DNA of 64,000 bases, from NCBI RefSeq assembly GCF_900107745.1, contig NZ_FNRO01000016.1:1-64000 (forward strand), given 5' to 3'. Below are positions 43,310-51,641 of the stretch, piece by piece (the first letter of the stretch is position 1; each line of letters opens with the position of its first letter). A program made the translations under genes and the position numbers. The DNA comes from Variovorax sp. YR216 (lineage in GTDB: Bacteria > Pseudomonadota > Gammaproteobacteria > Burkholderiales > Burkholderiaceae_C). Under the pieces are notes generated by a model. It had not been told where the DNA came from, did no database searches, and worked only from the letters and a program-made list of their open reading frames with translations.

Positions 43310-44050
43310 TCAATTTCCCAGGTAGGCCGCGCGCACTCTCGGGTCGCGGCGGATGTCTTCTGGGGAACCGTCGGCCAGCACAGCGCCTTCGGCCAGCACG
43401 ACGATTCGGTTGGCGAAGCGAAAGACCAGGTCCATGTCGTGTTCGATGATCAGCACGGCCAGGTCGCGCGGCAGGGCGTCCAGCGCCGCGAGCAGGCGTT
43501 CGCCATCGCCCTTGGGGACACCGGCCATCGGCTCGTCCAGCAAGAGCACCTTGGGCCGCAGCGCCAGTGCCAGTGCCATCTCGATCAGGCGCTGTTCGCC
43601 ATAGGCGAGATCCTCGGTCGCCGTGGCCGCGTGCGAACGCAAGCCAAAGCGAGACAGGATGCCCTGTGCCTCCGCCTGCAGGGCCGGATAGGCATCGAGG
43701 CTGCGCCACATGCCGCCGGTCAGCCCCTCGCGTTCGAACAGCGCGAGCTCGATCTGCCGCTGCACTGCGAAGTGCGGCGCCAGCGTCGTGATCTGGAAGG
43801 TGCGGGCCAGGCCGGCGCGCACCCGCTTGGCCTGGCTCAGTCGCGTGACGTTCTCGCCGCGAAGCCAGATGTCGCCTGTGTCGGAGGTCAGCACGCCGCT
43901 GATCTGGTTGACCAGCGTGGTCTTGCCCGCGCCGTTGGGGCCGATCAGTGCCATCCGGTCGCCGGTGTTCAGCGCGAACGAAACCCCGCGCGTGACGTGC
44001 AGCCCGCCGAAGCGCTTGTCCAGGGACTTGAGTTCGAGCAGAACGCTCAT
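43310..44050 (-). CDS. livG: Branched-chain-type ABC transporter ATPase (LivG)
   Basis: A protein of 246 residues from ATG 44050, overlapping the LivM stop as ATGA. Walker A GPNGAGKTT, Walker B VLLLDEPMAGV, and the LivG-specific GLARTFQI segment. The signature region reads LAYGEQRLIEMA, a normal variant for LivG. Works with LivF as the heterodimeric motor. Confidence 0.93.
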   Translation of the reverse strand: MSVLLELKSLDKRFGGLHVTRGVSFALNTGDRMALIGPNGAGKTTLVNQISGVLTSDTGDIWLRGENVTRLSQAKRVRAGLARTFQITTLAPHFAVQRQIELALFEREGLTGGMWRSLDAYPALQAEAQGILSRFGLRSHAATATEDLAYGEQRLIEMALALALRPKVLLLDEPMAGVPKGDGERLLAALDALPRDLAVLIIEHDMDLVFRFANRIVVLAEGAVLADGSPEDIRRDPRVRAAYLGN

Positions 44051-45048
44051 CGCACACCTCCCGCACGGCGACGAAGCCAGGCCCAGGCCTTGGCCGGGGA
44101 CACCAGCACCACAAGCATCAACAAGCCGCCGACGACGAACAGCCAGTGGTAGGGGTTGATCGAAGCGGCGGTGTGGTGCAGTACGGTGAATACCGCCGCA
44201 CCGATCAGCGCGCCGGTGAGCCGTCCGGCGCCGCCAAGGATGAGCATGACCAGCGCCTCGGCAGACAGCGCGAACGACAGGCTGTCCATGCCGACCACGG
44301 CATTGGTCTGCGCCGACAGCGCACCGGCTGCGCCGGCCATGGCGCCGGCCACGGTGTAGAGCACCCACAGCCGCGCGAACACCGGCGTGCCCAGCGCCGC
44401 CATCCGCGCGCGGTTCTCATGGATGCCACGCACGGCCAGGCCGAAGGGCGAATCCACGATTCGACGCGCCGCGTAGAACAGGACGACCAGCACGGCCAGG
44501 GCATACAGCGATGCGACGCGGCCTTCCAGGTCGAAGTCGAACCGACCCATCACCGGCCCCATGACGAAGCCCGACAAACCGTCATCGCCTCCCGTCCAGT
44601 CGCGCGCCTTTTGCGCGAGATTCAGCAGGATCTGCGAGACCGCGATGGTCAACATCAGAAAGGTGAAGCCTTGGTAGCGCAGCAGGAAGGCGCCTGACAG
44701 CATCGCAAGGCCGGCACCGGCCGCGATGCCGACGCCAAGGCCGACCAAGGGGTCGGGATGGACCTTGAGGGCGAAGATGCCCGCGGCATAGGCGCCCATG
44801 CCGAACAGAGCGGCGTGGCCCAGCGTTGCCAGTCCTGCGACGCCGACCACCAGGTCCAGCGAGAGCACGAACAGCGCGGTGATGAAGATTCGTGTCATCA
44901 AGCCCAACTGGTCCGGCATCAAGGCGCAGGCCGCGCAGCCGATCACAAGGAGTGCAGCCGGCGCACGCCAGGCCGGCGCACAGCGCGGCGTGGCAGCTTG
45001 CCGCGCCGGTACCGCAAGGGCCGGTGTCGTCGTTGTCATGGTGTTCAT
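44047..45048 (-). CDS. livM: Branched-chain-type ABC transporter permease (LivM)
   Basis: A protein of 333 residues from ATG 45048, overlapping the LivH stop as ATGA. About nine membrane helices. GLATLGHAALFGMGAYAAG and FGLAVRGIHENRARMAALG are typical LivM motifs, the latter being the coupling loop facing the ATPases. Inner membrane. Confidence 0.93.
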   Translation of the reverse strand: MNTMTTTTPALAVPARQAATPRCAPAWRAPAALLVIGCAACALMPDQLGLMTRIFITALFVLSLDLVVGVAGLATLGHAALFGMGAYAAGIFALKVHPDPLVGLGVGIAAGAGLAMLSGAFLLRYQGFTFLMLTIAVSQILLNLAQKARDWTGGDDGLSGFVMGPVMGRFDFDLEGRVASLYALAVLVVLFYAARRIVDSPFGLAVRGIHENRARMAALGTPVFARLWVLYTVAGAMAGAAGALSAQTNAVVGMDSLSFALSAEALVMLILGGAGRLTGALIGAAVFTVLHHTAASINPYHWLFVVGGLLMLVVLVSPAKAWAWLRRRAGGVR

Positions 45049-45902
45049 CGCTTCAGCAGTCCGTTGGGACGCCAGGCGAGCAGAGCGGCCATGGCGACAA
45101 AGAAGAAAAGACTCCCCCAATCCGAGGCGAGGTACCTGCTGGCGGTCTCGATGACACCCAGAAGCACGGCAGCAGCCAGTGAGCCGGCGATGCTGCCCAT
45201 GCCGCCCACGGCGACCACGACCAGCACCAGCACGAGGTACTTCAGCGCGTAGTAGGGCTCCAGCGGCATCAGCTCGGCACCCAGGATGCCGCCCAGGCCG
45301 GCCAGCGCTGCACCTGCGGCGAAGCTCGCGCATTGCACCGTGCGGATCGGAATGCCTAATGCCGAGGCGGTGCCACTGTGGTCGACCGCGGCACGCAGCC
45401 AGATGCCGAAGCGGGTGCGTGTGACGGTCCACGCTGCCAGCGCCGCGACGGTGCAACCGGCAGCGATCACGAGCATTCGTTGGGCGGGCAGCGTGCGAAA
45501 GCCCAGGTCCACCGAGCCCGCCAGAAGGGGTGGCAGCGGGATCATCTGCACCTGCGGACCGACGAGCGCATTGGTCGTCGCGATCAGCACGAAGCTCAGG
45601 CCGATCGTGAACAGCACCTGGTCGAGTTCCTTGCGGCGGTACAGGTGACGCAGCACTAAGGCTTCGAGCATGGCGCCCAGCAACGCCGTCGCCAGGATGG
45701 CGGCAGGCACTGCCAGCCAGAAGCTCCACTGGGCTTCGCGGGTCAGGAGGGCTGCGCAGTAGCCCCCGACCATGGCGAAGGCGCCATGGCTCAGGTTCAC
45801 GAAGCGCATCAGGCCCAGCGTCACCGACAGGCCGACGGCGATGACGAACAGCACCATGCCGTAGGCCAGCCCGTCGATCAGGATGTTGAGGAAGGTGTTC
45901 AC
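45045..45902 (-). CDS. livH: Branched-chain-type ABC transporter permease (LivH)
   Basis: A protein of 285 residues. GLAYGMVLFVIAVGLSVTLG, RFVNLSHGAFAMVGGY and the FGIWLRAAVDHSGTASALGI loop are typical of LivH. Eight or so membrane helices. It follows the binding-protein gene by 36 bases and is coupled to LivM. Confidence 0.93.
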   Translation of the reverse strand: MNTFLNILIDGLAYGMVLFVIAVGLSVTLGLMRFVNLSHGAFAMVGGYCAALLTREAQWSFWLAVPAAILATALLGAMLEALVLRHLYRRKELDQVLFTIGLSFVLIATTNALVGPQVQMIPLPPLLAGSVDLGFRTLPAQRMLVIAAGCTVAALAAWTVTRTRFGIWLRAAVDHSGTASALGIPIRTVQCASFAAGAALAGLGGILGAELMPLEPYYALKYLVLVLVVVAVGGMGSIAGSLAAAVLLGVIETASRYLASDWGSLFFFVAMAALLAWRPNGLLKR

Positions 45903-45938
45903 GAGGCGGAACTCAGGAAGGGGAGGTGGGGTGCGAGT

Positions 45939-47117
45939 TCACTTCTCCAGGCCGAAGTCCGCCTGGGGTCCGAAGCTTTGAAGCTCCTTGTTGACCAGTT
46001 GGCCATCCACCTTCTCAACCTTGCGCAGGTAGACGTTCTGCGTGATGTGACGGGTCTTGGGGTCGATGCTCACGGGCCCTCGCGGGCTCTCCCACTTCAG
46101 CGAGCGGGCGGCGGCGAGTGCCTTGGGGCCGTCCTTCTTGCCGCCCGTTGCTTCGATCATCTTGTGGATCACGACCATGCCGTCCCAGGCACCGACCGAT
46201 GCGTAGTTGGCGACAGCGTTCGGGTCCTGCTTCTTGAGTGCAGCGACAAACTTCTTGTTCTCGGGCGAGTCGTGGGCGCCTGAATAGTGAAAGGCCGTGG
46301 TCAAGCCCAAGGCGGCGTCCCCGAACTTCTGAAGATCGAATTCATCGGTCTCGGCGGAACCGAGGAACTGCACGCCAGCCTTGGCGAGGCCGTTCTCGTT
46401 GTAGGCCTTGACGAATCCCAGGTTGGGCGGGCCGCCGGGGAGAAAGGTGTAGACCGCCTGCGCGCCGCTCGCCTTGATGCGTTGCACGAAGGGACCGAAG
46501 TCGGTGGTGGCGATCGGCATGCGGATGCTCTCGACCACGGTGCCACCCTGCTTGGCGAACTCGCTCTTGAAGGCCGTCTCGGCGTCGATGCCCGGGCCGT
46601 AGTCGGTGACTGCCGTGACGACCTTCTTCATGTTCTGCTTCGCCGCCCATTGCGCGGCAGGCACCGTGACCTGCCACAGCGTGTAGCTGGTGCGGATGAA
46701 GTAGTCGGACTTCTCGGTGATGGCCGAGGTCGCGGCGTTGAAGATGACCGTCGGCGTCTGCGACTGCTGGATCAGCGGCGCCACCGCCATGGCGTTGGGC
46801 GTGAAGACGAAGCCGCCCAGGTAGTCCACCTTGTCCTTGACGAGCAACTCCTGAACCAGTGTCTTCGTCAGCGCGGGGTTGGGGCCTCCGGTGTCGCGGT
46901 AGATGAACTCGATGTCCTTGCCCGCGAGCTTGCCGCCCTGGCTGGCGACATAGCTTTCCGTCGCGGCCTTGAAGAGGGACCCATAGTGCGCGAACGGCCC
47001 CGAGAAGGGGCCGATGATGCCGACCTTCACGGCTTGCGCCATGGCCTGCGGCGAGGCCAGCGACAGCCCGGCCGAGGCGAAGAGCGCACACGCAATGGCG
47101 CGACGGTTGAGTTTCAT
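45939..47117 (-). CDS. livK: ABC transporter substrate-binding protein (LivK-type)
   Basis: A protein of 392 residues from ATG 47117. Sec signal peptide ending SPQAMAQ, then VKVGIIGPFSGPFAHYG, the usual type I periplasmic-binding-protein opening. It belongs to the branched that serves aromatic acids in many Burkholderiales, judged from the operon with a Rieske oxygenase. First gene of the operon; the promoter at 47178-47208 carries a perfect inverted repeat. Confidence 0.92.
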   Translation of the reverse strand: MKLNRRAIACALFASAGLSLASPQAMAQAVKVGIIGPFSGPFAHYGSLFKAATESYVASQGGKLAGKDIEFIYRDTGGPNPALTKTLVQELLVKDKVDYLGGFVFTPNAMAVAPLIQQSQTPTVIFNAATSAITEKSDYFIRTSYTLWQVTVPAAQWAAKQNMKKVVTAVTDYGPGIDAETAFKSEFAKQGGTVVESIRMPIATTDFGPFVQRIKASGAQAVYTFLPGGPPNLGFVKAYNENGLAKAGVQFLGSAETDEFDLQKFGDAALGLTTAFHYSGAHDSPENKKFVAALKKQDPNAVANYASVGAWDGMVVIHKMIEATGGKKDGPKALAAARSLKWESPRGPVSIDPKTRHITQNVYLRKVEKVDGQLVNKELQSFGPQADFGLEK

Positions 47118-47177
47118 CGTGGGTCTCCAGTAGTGATTCGTGCCCGAGTGCGCCAGCTCATGACCGCTCGGTGGCGC

Positions 47178-47208
47178 TATTTTGATTGCAACATCAACTA
47201 GTTGCAAT
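47178..47208 (-). promoter_or_regulatory. liv-Rieske operon promoter with MarR-type inverted repeat
   Basis: ATTGCAAC (47185-47192) and GTTGCAAT (47201-47208) are a perfect inverted repeat with an 8-base centre. On the minus strand TTGCAA (47207-47202) and AAAATA (47183-47178) could be -35 and -10 boxes with 18-base spacing, so the repeat covers the promoter. A MarR protein is encoded at the operon end; a regulator-operator pair is inferred. Confidence 0.6.
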
Positions 47209-47242
47209 GCCAACCAAATGAGTGTTTTCCCGAAGGACACGC

Positions 47243-47472
47243 GTGAAGGATGAGCGCGACAAACGCGGTGCCCTTGCGCTGGAACCTAGCCCCAAGGCCA
47301 TTGACCGGCTGGTGCAGACGCATCACTCCCAGCCCAAGGACACACCGAACGCAGCAAAGAAACCACACGACGTCAAGAAGCCCAAGGCGCGCAGGTCCCG
47401 AGAGAGAAGCATGTCGAGAAGTCAGCGGCGCTGGAGGCCGCTCGCAGATCGTCGAAGAAATCGCCCAAGTGA
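47243..47472 (+). pseudogene. Small lysine-rich protein gene with a GA-slip frameshift
   Basis: From GTG 47243 a basic protein can be read (VKDERDKRGALALEPSPKAI, then KKPHDVKKPKARRS). At the GAGAGA run near 47400 the reading must drop two bases to continue as REKHVEKSAALEAARRSSKK up to TGA 47470-47472. Both halves have the same Lys/Ala/Arg style, so the original was about 75 residues and slippage broke it, unless programmed or a base-call error. Function unknown. Confidence 0.4.
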
Positions 47473-47804
47473 GCTAAGTCTTCACTTGGAGGGACGCGCT
47501 GCCTGGCTGTCCATCCCTTTCCGAGCTCACTGATGAGTGGCTCCTCTGTGCGGTGGCAGGCCAAGAAAGCATCGTAGGTGCGGTCGCCGATGAAGCTTGG
47601 TTGACGTCTGGCGGCGGCACGGAGCAGGGCGCTACCAGTGGCAGCAGAGTGCCAGGTTGCGGTCTTCCGTGGTCACCTACTTGGAGGTCTGCTTACGCTG
47701 CACAACGGTCTCGCGCTGCGCGTTCGCTCTCGCCCGGCGCGACGGCATTCCGCGAATGCCTGGAAGAGCACTGCAAGCGATTGGTCTGAGTCCCTGGTCA
47801 GCGG
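47473..47804. other. Intergenic region with a repeat core, no gene seen
   Basis: About 330 bases. A copy of the short core repeat lies at 47686-47701, followed by CACAACGG. No intact gene or clear terminator could be recognised. Confidence 0.4.
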
Positions 47805-48158
47805 TCACCCTTTCCTGAAGGCCGCGGCAGGTTCCATTTGTAGCGCAGCGATAGGTAACGCAGCAGGAAGCATGACATCAATGCGACCCAGGTAGGCAAT
47901 CCAGAGGTGAGACGCCCATGCGATGACGCACAGTCCAAGTCCCGTCGCGAGCGCCGCCGCCAGCGCCATGGGGAAGAAGCGATACCGATCCAGCAAGCGC
48001 CCGAACCACACGCCACTGATGCCGCTGGCCACGAGCGTCGCGCTGTGGACGCCCGCGATCGCGCCTGCGCCTGTCGACCATTCCTCCATCAGAGGCTTCA
48101 TCAGGATGGCGACCGCGGTGACGGCACCGAAGCTCACTGACGACATCGCGAGTCGCAT
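47805..48158 (-). pseudogene. MFS transporter fragment (first four helices)
   Basis: The frame encodes VSFGAVTAVAILMKPLMEEW, a GISGVWFGRLLDRYRFFP segment (the cytoplasmic loop with the G-X-L-D-R-Y-type MFS motif A) and two further helices. After about residue 95 similarity ends and the frame runs on to a stop at 47805. The N-terminus also looks cut. A relic of a major facilitator gene. Confidence 0.65.
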
Positions 48159-48601
48159 ATGTAGAACGCAGCATAGGACGAGTCGATTGGATGCTCTTGA
48201 AGGTCCGTGAGGTCAATGGCGCATGCAAGGACGGGGCTGAAGCCCTGCGACATCGGCACCGTCAAAATGCCGCTCTTGGCGCCGGCGACGTACTCGCCCT
48301 CCACGCGCACCGCATCCACCACGAGAGAGAACGTTGCAGAAGGTGCGATGGTTGCTGTCAGGCCGGCGGCCATAGTACGACCTCCGGTCTGGCGCCTCCA
48401 CTCGCGGGTGACCTTACGACGCTCGCGCACGCTCGATCAAGGCAATTCCTCCACCTTGTCGGTGAGCCATTTTTCGCGCAGCTGGCATGGCTCCTCGAAA
48501 TGGAGCCGCCGCAGTCGCTCAGTCTCAAGGGGTTTCAGCGGCCCGTTGACTGCTTCAGCGTGCGGGGCATGAAAGCGGCGGCGAGCTGAGGGCCTGCGCG
48601 G
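48159..48601. other. Decayed coding remnants
   Basis: Two minus-strand pieces look once coding: one around 48134-48430 (GEYVAGAKSGILTVPMSQGF) and one ending at the stop 48437-48439 (RLHFEEPCQLREKWLTDKVE). Neither has a start, and I do not recognise a family. They continue the decayed zone around the MFS fragment. Confidence 0.3.
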
Positions 48602-49759
48602 CTAGCGCCGCAGGAACGCAAGGAGAAGCTCGGTCACTTCCTCGGGTTGTTCCTGCTGAACCCAATGCCCAGCGCCTCCGACGATGTGAACGCCGATAGA
48701 GTGCGTGCAGGCACTGGCCTCCATCGCCTCGAAGTCGCCTGGCTTCTGGTAGATGCCCCAGTCGCTCCGGCCGGCAATAAAGCACGAGGGCACGTCGATC
48801 GTGCGGCCCGACCAGGTCTGGAGTTCCGCCGTGTATCGCCCGCCAGTGGCGCACCGGTACCACTGCAATCCACCCTGAAATCCGGTGCGGGCGTATTCGG
48901 CAGCGTAGACGGAGAGTTCGTCGTCGGAAAGCCAGAGGCAGGCAGCGATCTGCTCGGCAGACGGCATCTCGGCGGCCACCGTTTCCGCCATGCCCTTGTC
49001 CGCATCCATCACGTAGTAACTGGGCAGCTTCCCCAATTCATCGGCGGTGAGCGACTCCAGGCGAAACGGCTTGTTGGCAGGCCAGTCCGCGCTCTTAAAG
49101 TGGTAGTAGGCCCGCAGGAACGCGTGCAGGCCCTGCGGTGCATTTCGCATGTCGCCGTCGGCCTCGGGCGTCGAGTAGTACCACTGGTAGTGCTTGCGGG
49201 GCGGCGAAAGCGCGCCGAGGCCGTCCAGGAGCGTCGCGACGCCCGCGAGGCCCGAAGACGGCGCCTCGGGAGCGGCCGTACCGAATGGAATGGATGGCGC
49301 ACCGCCGAAGGGCGCGCTCATCAGTACGACCGAGCGGAACACGTCGGGCCGAATCAGAGCACACCACGCGGCCACCGGTGAACCGAAGTCGTGGCCGACC
49401 ACGGCGGCAACGGTGCGATGGCCCAAGGCGGCGACCAGGCCGAATGCGTCGCGCACGAGGTTGAGCATCCGGAACTCATCGAGATCGGCGTCGAAGCCCT
49501 GCTGCCAGCCGGTGGTCCGCCCGTAGCCGCGCTGGTCGGGCGCCACCACGTGGAAGCCCGCCTCGGCGAGCGGCAGCATCACCTTGCGCCAGCTGTAGGC
49601 CAACTCCGGGAAGCCGTGCAGCAGCAGCACGCAGGGCCGGTCGGGCGACTCGAAGCCGGCCTCCAGCACGTGCATCGAGAGGCCGTTGCTGTTGTCAACG
49701 AAGCGCGAACGCAAGCCCGCGGGCAACGGCAAGGGATCCAGTGTCGAATCGTTGACCAT
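48602..49759 (-). CDS. Alpha/beta hydrolase, epoxide hydrolase/dehalogenase-like
   Basis: A protein of 385 residues from ATG 49759 (GAGGAGG upstream). Oxyanion motif HGFPE (48-52), nucleophile Asp124 in VGHDFGSPVA, and the last His in GGAGHWVQQEQPEE. An aspartate nucleophile in GHDFG is the mark of epoxide hydrolases and haloalkane dehalogenases, as against serine esterases. The cap region is long (about 150-300) with a tyrosine-rich part (HYQWYYST) that might give the ring-opening tyrosines. Single gene, neighbours decayed. Confidence 0.88.
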   Translation of the reverse strand: MVNDSTLDPLPLPAGLRSRFVDNSNGLSMHVLEAGFESPDRPCVLLLHGFPELAYSWRKVMLPLAEAGFHVVAPDQRGYGRTTGWQQGFDADLDEFRMLNLVRDAFGLVAALGHRTVAAVVGHDFGSPVAAWCALIRPDVFRSVVLMSAPFGGAPSIPFGTAAPEAPSSGLAGVATLLDGLGALSPPRKHYQWYYSTPEADGDMRNAPQGLHAFLRAYYHFKSADWPANKPFRLESLTADELGKLPSYYVMDADKGMAETVAAEMPSAEQIAACLWLSDDELSVYAAEYARTGFQGGLQWYRCATGGRYTAELQTWSGRTIDVPSCFIAGRSDWGIYQKPGDFEAMEASACTHSIGVHIVGGAGHWVQQEQPEEVTELLLAFLRR

Positions 49760-50315
49760 GTCTGCCTCCTCGCAAGCCGCTCCCGCGGCGGTCGCTCTGC
49801 TTGTCAGTGCCGGCGAGCTTCCCCGGCGCATCGGCGTCGAGCCCGATCCAATGCTACCTGCGTCAGCGTGATGTGCGCAGCTTCGAACACACCGGCGGCG
49901 GCGCAGAGTATGGCGCGGTTCGGCGCATCTTGCGAGGCCAGCGCCGGACGTGCGCCTGCCCGATCGATTTCTGAGCTCTGCTAAGTGCGGCGCGTCAGCG
50001 CTTCCCCAGGTAAACCTGCTTGGCAGGCGCGGGCATTTTTCCCCCGCCTGCTCTTTCCATGAGCATCGCAGTGGGAGTCAAGCTGGTAGCGGCTTCGGCG
50101 AGATGCTCATGCCCTTATCCACAAGGTCATCCACCGGCCACGTGGAAAAGCCGCCTTTGACATTGCCGTTTCGCTCTCGAAGCGCCGCCGTCTCGCGCAA
50201 CGTAAAGCGCGTCCAGCAATGACCGATGGCCTATCCGACGAGCTGCGCCCACAGTGTGTGACCTTTTGTTTTATCCACAGCTGACTGTGTGCTCCATTGC
50301 CGCGCCGAAAACGCG
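49760..50315. other. Intergenic region with hairpin and a gene tail
   Basis: A near-perfect hairpin (GCAGGCGCGGG, 50023-50033, with CCCCCGCCTGC, 50041-50051, one mismatch, T-rich loop) lies here. Between about 50215 and 50078 on the minus strand a coding-like tail can be read (TAALRERNGNVKGGFSTWPV, then a Pro-rich end), without start. I do not recognise it. Nothing else of note between 49760 and 50020. Confidence 0.35.
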
Positions 50316-51065
50316 CTACCACCGGCTGTTGCCCAGTCGCAAGACGCGGTCCTCGGTGGGGCCGACGAGCCAGACACCCGCGAAGCCGAACAGCGCCGCG
50401 GGATCGCCGTGGCGCATTCGGTACAGCACGCCGAAACGCGCATCGCAGAGCACGCCGAGGTGGACGAGGTCGCGCCAACATCATCCGTCGTCGATCCTCC
50501 TTCGGGTAACGGGCCGCCTTGTCGCTGATCGCGCGGTGAATCCAGTCAATGGCCTCGGCGATTTCGCCGCTGGCGGCGCCCCTGCTCCGTGCGACCGTTC
50601 CCCAGAACGCCGGGTTGCCCAGGGCGGGCGTCACGATCTGGACAGCCAGGCAGGGCTCACCGTCGACCTGCAGCACGGCATCCTCTCCCCTCGCGTCGAT
50701 GGATGACTGAAGCACCACCCAGCGCCCTTCACGCGCCAACACGGCTTGGATGCACGCGATGACCCGCGATTCGCCTCGGCGACCGACGTCGACCGGGGGC
50801 GCAACGTCCACCCGCATCTGGTCGCCGCGCACCGAGGATTCAGATCGCGAACCCACCGGGGAGGTTTACCGGATCCGTTGCCGTCGGGCGTGCGCGCGTC
50901 ATGCACGGTGCCGAGTTGTCCCGCCTGTCCCTTCGCCTCAACACCAGTCAAACCCAACGAGAGTTCGACCGCCCCGCCGCAGTGCTCACACGGCCCCACG
51001 GCTTGCGCGAACAGGGCCCCGCAGTCGAGGCACCGGATGATGGGGATGGGCGCGACGCGTTCCAT
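50316..51065 (-). pseudogene. Frameshifted zinc-ribbon plus nuclease-like protein
   Basis: From ATG 51065 a zinc-ribbon-like start is read (IIRCLDCGALFAQAVGPCEHCGG). Near 50860 the coding signal moves to another frame (GESRVIACIQAVLAREGRWV, AVLQVDGEPCLAVQIVTPAL), and near 50475 it moves again (DLVHLGVLCDARFGVLYRMR) to the stop at 50316-50318. The middle part resembles a restriction-endonuclease-like fold, with weak active-site residues. GTG 50856 could instead start a separate gene. Either the gene has decayed or the read has errors at these places. Confidence 0.45.
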
Positions 51066-51286
51066 CAGCCCGCGTCCGAGGGCAACCAGAATTCATCGGC
51101 CATCTGGGCCAGTTGTCGATCGAGCGTTTCCCATGCGAAGCCCGTGTTGCGAACGACCATCCCGATGAGTTCGACGGCGCGTTGTAGCGACGTGAGGGTC
51201 GCGGCCAGGTCACTCCATTTGAGTTTCAATTCGGCGATGTCCACGCGCTGATATTTGTCGACGTTGAAGCGGAATGTCACCGTCAT
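51065..51286 (-). CDS. Small hypothetical protein (73 residues)
   Basis: ATG 51286 to TGA 51065-51067; the stop overlaps the next start by one base (TGATG), which suggests a real coupled gene. The composition (VDIAELKLKWSDLAATLTSL) looks coding. No family is recognised. Its start codon lies inside the remnant of the thiamine-diphosphate enzyme on the other strand, so the gene may have gained its present start by the rearrangement. Confidence 0.4.
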   Translation of the reverse strand: MTVTFRFNVDKYQRVDIAELKLKWSDLAATLTSLQRAVELIGMVVRNTGFAWETLDRQLAQMADEFWLPSDAG

Positions 51287-51527
51287 TGTCTTCGCGAACC
51301 GCAACTACCAGATCCTGAAGGGTGAATATGCGCAAGGAGGGGCCGGCACACCAGGCCAAGGGGCGAGCAACACGCTCAGCATCGATCGGCCGGCATTGAA
51401 CTGGACGGACCTGGCGGCAGGACACGGTGTTCCGGCCTGCAAGGTCTCCACGCTGGGGCAGTTCTCAGATGCAATGCGAAGAGCGCACGCCGCCGAGGGG
51501 CCGTCACTGATTAAATTGCTGCTTTGA
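51270..51527 (+). pseudogene. C-terminal fragment of acetolactate synthase-like gene
   Basis: The frame reads NVTVIVFANRNYQILKGEYA and ends GPSLIKLLL with a stop at 51525-51527. It aligns with the last 85 residues of the enzyme at 29798-31339 (LLNNRKYNILIGEYTSVGA...FLIELMV). The first 85 percent of the gene is missing, the break lying near 51270. Confidence 0.7.
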
Positions 51528-51641
51528 GTGATGTCGTTGCTCCCCGGCGCTCAGAGATCGAAGTCCGAGGGGTTCTGGGTGCGAATGCGGCAGAACCAAG
51601 CGCCAGGCTCGTGCCCTCATGTGTCCAACCCGGCCTATGGC

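Noticed and set aside
50115..50279. Two TTATCCACA boxes (50115-50123 and 50271-50279), as in DnaA sites
   Set aside because: Only two, 156 bases apart, one within a coding-like remnant; no AT-rich unwinding element, rep or dnaA gene. Not enough for an origin.
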